Assembly: GCF_018332455.1 (NCBI RefSeq)
Contig: NZ_BOPZ01000006.1
Span: 92,050 to 156,049, forward strand
Direction: 5' to 3'
Source: Clostridium polyendosporum
GTDB lineage: Bacteria; Bacillota; Clostridia; Clostridiales; Clostridiaceae
Length of the DNA stretch: 64,000 bases
A program made the translations under genes and the position numbers. How positions within the stretch are numbered: the first letter of the stretch is position 1; every line of letters starts with the position of its first letter. Of this stretch, positions 26,365-34,252 are shown piece by piece. The notes beneath the pieces are model-generated. The model was not told where the DNA came from. It worked only from the letters and a program-made list of their open reading frames with translations, and searched no databases.

Positions 26365-27639
26365 ATGGAATTGTACTTAAAAATTTTAAATAATAATATT
26401 CTTGATGCTTATACTGAGAATTACAAAAATCAATGTATTCAATTTAAGATTAAAGATATGGACGATTTCTTTCAACAAACTAGTAAATACAATGAAGTAG
26501 ACGAAGAAATTGAAGAAAAAGTAAGAGAGCTTATTGAAACATCGGATACGGAATCATTAGATGCTTTTAATATAAAGCATTGGGTTAGTAACCGATCATT
26601 TGGCGAATTAATTGACATGTATGAAAATGAGGAAATAATTAAACCTGATATGCAACGAGAGTTTGTTTGGGATGCACTTAAGTGTTCAAGACTTATTGAA
26701 TCGATAGTTTTAGGTTTACCGATTCCTCCATTGTTCTTATTAGAAGTCGATAAGAATAGATATGAACTTATAGATGGTTATCAAAGATTAACAACTGTTG
26801 TGAATTATGTAAAAGGTAATCCTTGGCATGGAAAATCCACTTCAAAGCGGACTGTAAAATCAAAATTATCTAGTAAAGTATCTAAAGAACTTCAAGGCAA
26901 ATCCTTTGAGCAATTGGAAGACGCCTATAAACGGATCATTAAGAGAAGTACAATTCCGTTAATTGAGTTTAAGCAATTGGAACCAAATAATTTAAGCTCG
27001 AAATATCTAATATTTGAAAGAATAAATACAGGATCTGAAAAACTAAATTCAATGCAGATTAGAAAGTCGTTAGCTCATGGAGATTTTATAAAAGAATTAT
27101 ATAGATATGCTAATTCTAATTCACTTTTTACTGAATTATTTTCAAGTAGCAGTATAAAGAAAGATCAACATGTTGAAGCTTTTTTAAGAATTATGGCAAT
27201 GTCAGATATTTACTATAAAAGATATACTCCTGAGACATCAGGAATTAATAATATTTTGAATGAATATTGTGAAAGAAAAAGAAATGATATTATAAGTAAA
27301 GATTATATTGCTGAGTTTGAAAAAGCAATGAAATTTCTACATAAGGTTTTTAGTAGTAATGATATGTTTAAACGAGTTGAAGTAATTAATGATCAGTATG
27401 TTTTTTCAGGCAATTTGAATGTAAGTATTATGGAGTCTTTTATGGGTACTATACTGAACACGGCAAGTGAAAGTATTGTTGAAGTGGATAGCATTAGAGG
27501 AAGGTATTGTGAGATTATGTATAAAACTCTAGAAAAATCACAAAAGAAGGAAGAAGATAATCCGTTTACAACAAGCACTGGTTCTCTTGAATCAATAGAA
27601 AATCGTTTTAAAATATGCAAAAAAATATTGGTGAAATAG
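26365..27639 (+). CDS. DUF262 domain protein (GmrSD/ParB-nuclease-like)
   Basis: A 424-residue protein. Residues ~75-230 carry the DUF262 fold, related to ParB nucleases and to the GmrS half of type IV restriction enzymes: SFGELIDMYENEEI, KPDMQREFVWD, ESIVLGLPIPPLFL and LIDGYQRLTTV (the DGxQR motif). A basic stretch KSTSKRTVKSKL follows, then a helical C-terminus. There is no separate DUF1524 HNH domain. The next gene, a HEPN protein, begins one base after this stop, so the two are translationally linked. DUF262-HEPN pairs occur in defence islands; target unknown. Confidence 0.85.
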   Translation: MELYLKILNNNILDAYTENYKNQCIQFKIKDMDDFFQQTSKYNEVDEEIEEKVRELIETSDTESLDAFNIKHWVSNRSFGELIDMYENEEIIKPDMQREFVWDALKCSRLIESIVLGLPIPPLFLLEVDKNRYELIDGYQRLTTVVNYVKGNPWHGKSTSKRTVKSKLSSKVSKELQGKSFEQLEDAYKRIIKRSTIPLIEFKQLEPNNLSSKYLIFERINTGSEKLNSMQIRKSLAHGDFIKELYRYANSNSLFTELFSSSSIKKDQHVEAFLRIMAMSDIYYKRYTPETSGINNILNEYCERKRNDIISKDYIAEFEKAMKFLHKVFSSNDMFKRVEVINDQYVFSGNLNVSIMESFMGTILNTASESIVEVDSIRGRYCEIMYKTLEKSQKKEEDNPFTTSTGSLESIENRFKICKKILVK

Positions 27640-27640
27640 C

Positions 27641-28462
27641 ATGAGAATTTTCGAATTTGATGCGAAAGAGAGACTATCTGACATTAAACAAAACTTTGAA
27701 CGGGTATTAGAGATTAGAAATAGTTTGGCGGATAATAGAGAAAAGTATAGAAAACTATCGGATGACATGAATATTTCTCAGGATTCATTATTTCAATGTT
27801 GTGATACATTTGAAAGGTCATTACTAATCAACTGCTACACATTTTCTGAGCAGTTGATGAAAAATTTTGTTTATGAGTTGATTGAGAAGGACAGGCATAA
27901 AAATAATTTTTTGAATAAATTTATTGATAATAAGATACCAAAAAACCGGTTCTCACCAAACGTTATGTTAGAGAAGATGGAAGGTGACATAAAAAAAGAG
28001 CTATCTAAGGAGTTTAAATTTATATTACCTAGGACAGCAGATGAAGTTAAAATATATAATGAAATGGTCAATTCGAGACATACATATGCTCATAGAGGTA
28101 TATATAATTTTGATTTCAATAATTTTGAGGCGGTAATACAAGTGTTAGAGTATATTTATTTTGAATTCTCAACAATAATAAAATATGGGGAAAGTTTCAG
28201 ATTGCAGTTTCAAAAAGATTTAAAAGAGATCAAAGAACTTTCTGAAAAGATTAGTAAGATAACAGATATTAAGTATCAAAGAGATAAATTAAGAGAAATT
28301 AAGTTACTATGCAAAAAAAACTTAAGGAATTACTCTTATATAATAGATAATGTTAATCTGCTTAAGAATTTATACAATAAGATAAAAAACGTCAGTGAAA
28401 TGGACTTAAGAAATCAAGAAAAATCACAAGATGAGGTTAAAGATCTATTTTTAATAATGTAG
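27641..28462 (+). CDS. HEPN domain protein (MAE_28990/MAE_18760-like)
   Basis: A 273-residue helical protein with the HEPN RNase motif RHTYAH (R-x4-H, Arg146/His151) in SRHTYAHRG. An upstream helix pair (LFQCCDTFERSLLINCYTF) is typical of the MAE_28990 group, which is known beside DUF262 genes. HEPN proteins of this kind are metal-independent RNases acting as toxins or abortive-infection effectors. The C-terminal 80 residues are Lys-rich and coiled. It starts 1 bp after the DUF262 gene, so co-expression is nearly certain. Family call by motif and context. Confidence 0.75.
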   Translation: MRIFEFDAKERLSDIKQNFERVLEIRNSLADNREKYRKLSDDMNISQDSLFQCCDTFERSLLINCYTFSEQLMKNFVYELIEKDRHKNNFLNKFIDNKIPKNRFSPNVMLEKMEGDIKKELSKEFKFILPRTADEVKIYNEMVNSRHTYAHRGIYNFDFNNFEAVIQVLEYIYFEFSTIIKYGESFRLQFQKDLKEIKELSEKISKITDIKYQRDKLREIKLLCKKNLRNYSYIIDNVNLLKNLYNKIKNVSEMDLRNQEKSQDEVKDLFLIM

Positions 28463-29033
28463 TAGTGAAATATTAAATATTACATCAATCAAATAGTGAT
28501 CTTACTATCAGTATAAATTAATGACTACTTTATGATTAAATTACATTAAGCTTTTTAAGGAGTTTTTTCTAATAAGCAAATGGCGGATTTGTCTTTATTT
28601 TAACTGCACTTAGAAACTATATGGTAAATAATGCCATAAATTATAACCAATATTTTAGTTAGTGTGAAATCTTCTTAAATTGTGGCATTAGCTATGCATG
28701 GGAAATTGGATTAATCAATTCTGTTTATTAACTTCTATCCATATTATACGAAGTATATATTGATATAAAAATATGGCAAATATCTCTTATGTCACTCAAA
28801 AATAATGAAGAAGTAACTTAATTTATTAATATAATAATTAAAAATTTATATTAAATATTATATTGAATTATTATGTCATCTTCATAATAGACGACAAAGG
28901 TTAAATATCATTAATAACAAAAGAAGCTCTGGATCACTCCAGGGCTTTTTGAATAATTTAAATTAACAGTTAAAGGGATTTTATAATCAACAAAGAATAA
29001 TTATATTAATATTAGTTTAAAAAGGAGCATTAA
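28463..29033. other. Intergenic region ending in a terminator
   Basis: Very AT-rich with no gene. Its only clear feature is the terminator near 28.93 kb. Confidence 0.45.
28924..28950 (+). terminator. Intrinsic terminator
   Basis: AAGCTCTGGA pairs with TCCAGGGCTT (one G-U) around TCAC, then a T-run. It isolates the DUF262-HEPN pair from the following HNH gene. Confidence 0.7.
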
Positions 29034-30074
29034 ATGATTCCAGAAAATATTTCAAAAGAACATATTTTAAAAGCTATAGAAGAAATTGATGAAAATGGAG
29101 TTCCACAAGAGAGATTGTCAACTAAGTTTAGTGTACTCTATAGAGAAAAGCTATATCCTCCAAAATATTTAATTTCCATTGCAAATAAATATGTAAATGG
29201 TGAAGAATTAAGTCCATCATTGTTTAGCGGCGGAGATGAGACAAATAATTTTTTATTTAAAAGAGGTTTTAAAATTGTTGATTTACATAGTGAGAAAGAT
29301 ATATTTCCTATTAAGTTATTTTCATGGACAATTTTATCCCAAAATGTTTTTATTAAGGCAATGGATAGGTCAAGTTTTATTCATCATGGCACAGGTATCC
29401 CGAGAGAAATCCGACAATACTTTAATGTTTCTGACCTAAAACAAGGAGAAAATAAAAATATTGTTTTAATTCATAATAATGTGAAATATTATGCAAGAAT
29501 TGAGATTGATAATATGGATTCACCAAGGTCTAGACTTTTTTGGAAAGTCGATTTTGCTAATCTTATAAATAGTAAACTGCCGGAGTGGTATGATCTTTAT
29601 AAAAAGAATGATGAACCTCTTGAAGATTTACCCCAGCTAAGGTTTGAGAAATTAGGAGAAAAAGATGATCATTATTTTGTAGATTTTATTAATCCTATTG
29701 ATATTGTTTTAGATATTGAGGCAGAGAAACAGGAAGAGCAGGGGCTTATTGCGGAAGGAGCAGTTAAGTATTATTATGGTAAAAAGTATGAAAGAAGACC
29801 TGAAAATAGAAGAAGGGCAATAGAAATTCATGGAGCAGTATGCTCTTTATGTGGTTTTGATTTCGAAAAGGTTTATGGCAAAAGAGGAAGTGGATTTATA
29901 GAGATTCACCATGCAAAGCAATTAAGTACATTAGAGGAAGAGCAATTCATTGATCCTGTTACTGATTTAATTCCTGTTTGTAGCAATTGTCATAGGATGA
30001 TACATCGTAGAAATGATAATGTTTTGACTATTGAGGAAATGAAAAGTATTATAAATAAAAATAAAATAATTTAA
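29034..30074 (+). CDS. McrA-like HNH endonuclease (modification-dependent restriction type)
   Basis: A 346-residue nuclease with three parts. Residues 1-85 (HILKAIEEIDENGVP, YPPKYLISIANKY, LFSGGDETNNFL) match the N-terminal head domain of ScoMcrA-like enzymes. Residues ~95-180 form a beta-rich DNA-recognition domain (SWTILSQNVFIKAMDRSSF, IPREIRQYF) that may be B3/EcoRII-N-like. Residues ~260-340 are the HNH domain: CSLCGFDFEKVYG, FIEIHHAKQLS, DLIPVCSNCHRMIHR, with zinc-binding CxxC pairs and the catalytic His. Such enzymes cut modified or phosphorothioated foreign DNA. AAAAAGGAG precedes ATG. Confidence 0.82.
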   Translation: MIPENISKEHILKAIEEIDENGVPQERLSTKFSVLYREKLYPPKYLISIANKYVNGEELSPSLFSGGDETNNFLFKRGFKIVDLHSEKDIFPIKLFSWTILSQNVFIKAMDRSSFIHHGTGIPREIRQYFNVSDLKQGENKNIVLIHNNVKYYARIEIDNMDSPRSRLFWKVDFANLINSKLPEWYDLYKKNDEPLEDLPQLRFEKLGEKDDHYFVDFINPIDIVLDIEAEKQEEQGLIAEGAVKYYYGKKYERRPENRRRAIEIHGAVCSLCGFDFEKVYGKRGSGFIEIHHAKQLSTLEEEQFIDPVTDLIPVCSNCHRMIHRRNDNVLTIEEMKSIINKNKII

Positions 30075-30314
30075 GTGATGTAATACTTTTATGGATGTTA
30101 TTGTCGTATATCTATGTTTGTTAATATTTGTAAATAATGAATAAAGTTCAATTATTAAACTTACCCATGGTAACAAGTAATAAATATATGATTAAAGTTT
30201 TTAAAGAAGAAACAAGCTACTTGTTTTCTAATTTTACCTTTTAGATATTATAGATAATGGTATAAAACAATACATTTAGATTTTAAATAGTAATGGGAAG
30301 CGAAAGGAAGTATT

Positions 30315-30512
30315 ATGATTACTGATGCAATTAAGTATATAAATAATAGAGTCTTGCAAGCAGCCTTAGGATGTAAATTTCTATCTAAAGATTACAAAAA
30401 TAAGATTGTTCATGTTAGATCTTTAATTGGAAAGTTTAAAAAGATTGGTAATTTATATAAATACTTAGGGAGATTTAATAATAGTTATGGAAACACCATT
30501 TGCTGCGACTAA
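30315..30512 (+). CDS. Small hypothetical protein
   Basis: Sixty-five basic residues (ITDAIKYINNRVLQAALG, KNKIVHVRSLIGKFKKIG) with AAGGAAG 6 nt before ATG. No domain recognised. It could be a gene fragment, since its C-terminus (NNSYGNTICCD) looks unstructured and it lies in an otherwise empty gap. Confidence 0.4.
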   Translation: MITDAIKYINNRVLQAALGCKFLSKDYKNKIVHVRSLIGKFKKIGNLYKYLGRFNNSYGNTICCD

Positions 30513-30829
30513 ATTTGATTAAACTTTTGAGTAATAATACACTCGCTAGCTAGCAGAGCTTATTACGGAAAGCTTACTAGTAGTATTAGGGTATCTTTCT
30601 TTTACCTGTAGTGCTGGCGAATGTCTAGAATTCTAAATAATATGATAGAGGTATTTATTAGTGATCAATTATGACTCCACTTAATTATGTATAAGTATAT
30701 AGAGTAAAGTAATTATATTAATTAAATGTTAGTATACTGGACGAAGTATTAAGTAGTATTTTGGGCAAGAATAAAAAATTTAGAAAATACTATAAGTGTA
30801 ATTGTATTGTAAATTTAGAGGTGAAAGTT

Positions 30830-31192
30830 ATGGATAAAGAGCTTAAAATAATAGATTTAAAAGATAAGGTTCAGCAGTTTTGTGAGGATAGAGACTGGGA
30901 TCAATTTCATAATCCTAAGGAACTTGCTATTGGGGCTGTCACTGAAGCTGCAGAATTGTTAGATATATTTAGATTCAAGTCAGAAGAAGATATGGAAGAG
31001 ATAATGAATAATATAGAAAAAAGGAAAGATGTAGAGGATGAATTAGCAGATACCTTTTTCTTTTTACTTAGATTTTGTCAGCTCTATGATATAGATTTAT
31101 CAACAGCTTTAATAAATAAAATTGAAAAGAATAGTGCTAAATATCCAATAGATAAGTTTAGAGGAAGTAATAAGAAGTCTAGTGAAGTTTAA
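30830..31192 (+). CDS. MazG-like nucleotide pyrophosphohydrolase
   Basis: A 120-residue house-cleaning NTP pyrophosphatase of the all-alpha MazG/dCTPase (RS21-C6-like) group. It shows the metal-binding pattern Exx E...E/D: TEAAELLDIFRF (Glu39, Glu42) and VEDELADTFFFLLR, preceded by the substrate-side segment FCEDRDWDQFHNPKELAI. ATG 30830 is chosen because GAGGTG lies 7 nt upstream; the longer reading adds 23 unlike residues. It is followed 27 bp later by a DUF2075 helicase gene. MazG-like/DUF2075 neighbours are seen elsewhere, which suggests a nucleotide-depletion or damage-linked role (inference). Confidence 0.85.
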   Translation: MDKELKIIDLKDKVQQFCEDRDWDQFHNPKELAIGAVTEAAELLDIFRFKSEEDMEEIMNNIEKRKDVEDELADTFFFLLRFCQLYDIDLSTALINKIEKNSAKYPIDKFRGSNKKSSEV

Positions 31193-31219
31193 AATTAGGA
31201 TCAATCGGGAGAGGGTTTT

Positions 31220-33166
31220 ATGATAGTTTATGAGGCTACTAAAAAACAATTCATGGATCATGTAACTAATGATGAGATAGCAATTAAGATTGAAGAAGCT
31301 TATTTAAGAAATGTTGGACGTATTAAAAAAAGTGAATTTAATGCTTGGGATAAATCTATGCAATATATGTATAAGGTGCTTAATACTTCAGCAATACCTG
31401 ACGACTCAGGTGTTGCAATAGAGTACAAGGTTCCTGCTACATCTAGGAGAGTAGATTTTATTATTTCTGGCTTAGATAATAACGACAAGGAAAATGCTAT
31501 TATTATTGAATTGAAGCAGTGGCAGGAAGTAGAGGTTATAGAGGATGAGGATGGGATTGTTAAAACAGCGATGAATAATTCACTAATAAGAACATCTCAT
31601 CCTTCTTATCAAGCTTGGACTTACGCAACCTTAATAAAGGACTACAATGAGGCTGTTCAGAAAGATAACATATCTTTATTTCCATGTGCATATCTGCATA
31701 ATTATTACCTAAGAGATGATGATCCATTAGTTAACAAAGTTTATGATAAATATTTAGAAAGGGCACCTGTGTATGTTAAAGGAGAGGTACTGAAATTAAG
31801 AGAATTTATTTGCAAATATATTAAAAAAGCTGATCATAAAAGAGTGCTCTATAAAATAGAGAATGGAAAGATAAAACCATCAAAATCTTTGCAAGATGCA
31901 TTAGTATCTATGTTGGATGGTAATGATGAATTTTATATGATTGATGATCAGAAAGTTGTATTTGAAACTGCCCTTAAGATGTCAAGAATATCATTAAAGA
32001 AGAACAAAAAGCAAGTGTTAATTATTGAAGGGGGACCAGGTACAGGTAAATCAGTTTTAGCAATAAATTTAATGGTTAAACTTACAGCTCAAGATTATTT
32101 GTGTCAATATGTTACTAAAAATAGTGCTCCAAGAGAGGTATATTGTAAAAAACTTAAAGGAAGTCATACTAAGAAATACATAGATAATTTATTTAAAAAC
32201 TCTGGGGCATATTACGATTCTCAGAAGGATGAATTCGATATTTTAATTGTAGATGAGGCTCATAGATTAAATGAAAAATCAGGATTATTTAAAAATCTAG
32301 GAGAAAATCAAATAAAAGAAATTATAAATGCTTCAAGATGTTCTATATTTTTTCTAGATGAAAATCAAAGAGTAACTTTAAGTGATATTGGCAATAAAAA
32401 GGCTATTATTGATTTTGCAAATAAGTTAGGTGCTGAAGTAAGAGAGCTGAAACTTGAGTCACAATTTAGATGTAATGGATCTGATGGTTATTTATCTTGG
32501 ATTGATGATGTGCTTGAAATAAGACAAACAGCAAACTATGATGGGTTTGAATTTGATTACGATATTAAAATTGTTGATAATCCAAATGAATTAAAAAAGT
32601 TGATAATAGAAAAAAATCAGATTAATAATAAAGCACGTATTGTATCAGGTTACTGCTGGGAATGGATTTCAGAAGGAAAAACAAACAAAGATGTTTATGA
32701 TATTGTAATGCCTGAATATAATTTTTCAATGAGTTGGAATTTAAGTAATTCAAAAACATGGGCTATAGATCCATTTTCTGTTGAACAAGCTGGTTGTATT
32801 CATACATGCCAAGGTCTAGAGTTTGATTATGTTGGAGTAATAATAGGTGAAGATTTACGATACGAAAATAGCATAGTTACTGATTTTACAAAGCGTGCAA
32901 AATCAGATAAGTCTTTAAGTGGAATTAAAAAACTATATAAACAGAATAAGATAAAAGCACTTGAAGCAGCTGATGAGATAATTAAAAATACTTATAGAAC
33001 ATTAATGACTAGAGGTATGAAAGGGTGCTATATCTATTGTGTAGATAAGAAGCTTTCTAATTACTTAAAAGATAGGCTTTCAAAATTCTATAAGAATATA
33101 ACTTATAAAGAGATTGAAGAGAGAAATTCTAGGAAAATAGATGAGAATTCTTTTATAGAAAATTAA
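31220..33166 (+). CDS. DUF2075 helicase with N-terminal PD-(D/E)xK nuclease-like domain
   Basis: A 648-residue ATPase related to Schlafen group-3 helicases. Residues ~68-100 hold a nuclease-like core: RRVDFIISG (Asp79) and AIIIELKQW (Glu97-x-Lys99). The DUF2075 motor follows with Walker A GGPGTGKS near 271, Walker B LIVDEAHRL near 343, a Q-type motif FFLDENQRVTLSD and ESQFRCNGSDGYLSW. The C-terminal superfamily-1 motifs QAGCIHTCQGLEFDYVGV and YRTLMTRGMKGCYIY complete it. All motor motifs are intact. AGGG precedes ATG. Probably a phage-defence or nucleic-acid repair enzyme operating with the upstream MazG protein. Confidence 0.88.
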   Translation: MIVYEATKKQFMDHVTNDEIAIKIEEAYLRNVGRIKKSEFNAWDKSMQYMYKVLNTSAIPDDSGVAIEYKVPATSRRVDFIISGLDNNDKENAIIIELKQWQEVEVIEDEDGIVKTAMNNSLIRTSHPSYQAWTYATLIKDYNEAVQKDNISLFPCAYLHNYYLRDDDPLVNKVYDKYLERAPVYVKGEVLKLREFICKYIKKADHKRVLYKIENGKIKPSKSLQDALVSMLDGNDEFYMIDDQKVVFETALKMSRISLKKNKKQVLIIEGGPGTGKSVLAINLMVKLTAQDYLCQYVTKNSAPREVYCKKLKGSHTKKYIDNLFKNSGAYYDSQKDEFDILIVDEAHRLNEKSGLFKNLGENQIKEIINASRCSIFFLDENQRVTLSDIGNKKAIIDFANKLGAEVRELKLESQFRCNGSDGYLSWIDDVLEIRQTANYDGFEFDYDIKIVDNPNELKKLIIEKNQINNKARIVSGYCWEWISEGKTNKDVYDIVMPEYNFSMSWNLSNSKTWAIDPFSVEQAGCIHTCQGLEFDYVGVIIGEDLRYENSIVTDFTKRAKSDKSLSGIKKLYKQNKIKALEAADEIIKNTYRTLMTRGMKGCYIYCVDKKLSNYLKDRLSKFYKNITYKEIEERNSRKIDENSFIEN

Positions 33167-33210
33167 TTTAGGTAGTTGGAAAGAGTAGTTAGGAGGAGGG
33201 GGATGATCAC

Positions 33211-33568
33211 GTGGCTACGTATTTATTAACATATAACCCTAGTAAATGGCACTGGAGTGATTTTCATAGCGCTAAAGCAATATTAAAGGAAGAAGGAAGA
33301 TATAGATAGCTGGAGTTGCTCCAATTCCAAAAAAATAAATAAAGGCGATAGAGTTTTTCTTATTAAATTAGGAGCAGAACCAAGAGGGATAACTGCATCA
33401 GGACTAGCTTATCAAGGATGGTATCAGGATAACCATTGGGATGAAGAGAAAAAGAGAGAGGGGAAACTTACTAATTATATAGATATTGATTTTGATGTTT
33501 TATTAGATCCTGACGAAGAAAAAATTTTATCTATGAATGAGTTAATTGCTATAGATTCTCATTATTAA
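33211..33568 (+). pseudogene. Frameshifted EVE-like domain protein
   Basis: Translation from GTG 33211 gives ATYLLTYNPSKWHWSDFH and stops after about 33 codons. The reading continues in another frame with DIDSWSCSNSKKINKGDR, FLIKLGAEPRGITASG and later DVLLDPDEEKIL, ending at 33568. Together these match the EVE-type modified-base reader domain that heads many HNH restriction enzymes (TWNP-KW-W, WSCG, GDRVFLIRLG). One frameshift near 33300 breaks the gene, and a nuclease domain is absent, so it is inactive or truncated unless the shift is programmed. Confidence 0.75.
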
Positions 33569-33658
33569 ATTATTTATCGTAACTTTTTCTCATAAAGCAG
33601 ACAACCTTTTCATATTTTTTTATTATCTTGGTGTCTACTTTATTGTATCACTTTCAGT

Positions 33659-33708
33659 AACTTCCGATTATTGCTACAACCTCGGAGTTGTAACAAGAAC
33701 TGGAAGTT
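33659..33708 (+). repeat. Three-copy intergenic hairpin element, copy 2
   Basis: Nearly identical to copy 1 (22362-22411), with the inner stem ACAACC-TCGG-AGTTGT slightly changed. Here it heads a block of debris copied from the 22-24 kb locus. Confidence 0.7.
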
Positions 33709-33714
33709 TATTTT

Positions 33715-33890
33715 TATGGAAAGTTACTTAGAGATATAGATGATGTAAATAATAATCTGAATTTAAAGGAGGAGAATTAATATAACACATCTAATGTATC
33801 AAGGAAAGGAAAAAAATTAACTTTCACAGATTATGAGAATATTGAGTTAGTTATTGATAATATAAGATTTCAACATGAAAATCAGGTATT
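33715..33890 (+). pseudogene. Deleted copy of the phage replisome-organizer locus
   Basis: Three pieces of the 22.4-23.9 kb locus are joined. The leader GATGATGTAAATAATAATCT with its AAAGGAGG site is followed by the organizer C-terminus (AATGTATCAAGGAAAGG, AACTTTCACAGATTAT). Then comes the middle of the 71-residue gene (GAGTTAGTTATTGATAATAT). Between the joints, over 1 kb present in the intact locus is missing, so this is a duplicated segment after two internal deletions. Confidence 0.75.
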
Positions 33891-34005
33891 TTATACAATA
33901 ACTACAAAATATTTGAAATTATTGTTATAATTAACCTGTAAGTAGAAAGTAAGTTACTTCATATTATGATTTAATGTGAAGTAAAGATTATTTATATCAT
34001 AGTAA

Positions 34006-34194
34006 GTTTATGGAATATATTCAAGATATTTTGGTTATGAAAAATCATTGTCTATTATTGAAGAATGGATCGATAGTGAAAATGTTAATACGAGAAGAAC
34101 TGTAATAGAAGGATTAAGAATATGGACAAGTAGACCGTATTTTAAAGATAATCCACAAAGGGATATATCTTTAATTTGGAGATTAAAAGCATAG
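34006..34194 (+). pseudogene. Fragment of a DNA alkylation repair (AlkD/HEAT-like) protein
   Basis: An open stretch without a proper start reads FGYEKSLSIIEEWIDSEN, TRRTVIEGLRIWTSRPYF then KDNPQRDISLIWRLKA and a stop. The pattern of HEAT-like helices with the RTSRPYFKDNP signature is that of bacterial AlkD-family DNA glycosylase relatives. Full proteins have over 200 residues; only about 62 remain. Confidence 0.65.
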
Positions 34195-34252
34195 GAGGAG
34201 GTGAGAATTCTCACATTAAGTCTCCATGTTATCGTAATGTAAGGAGTTATAA

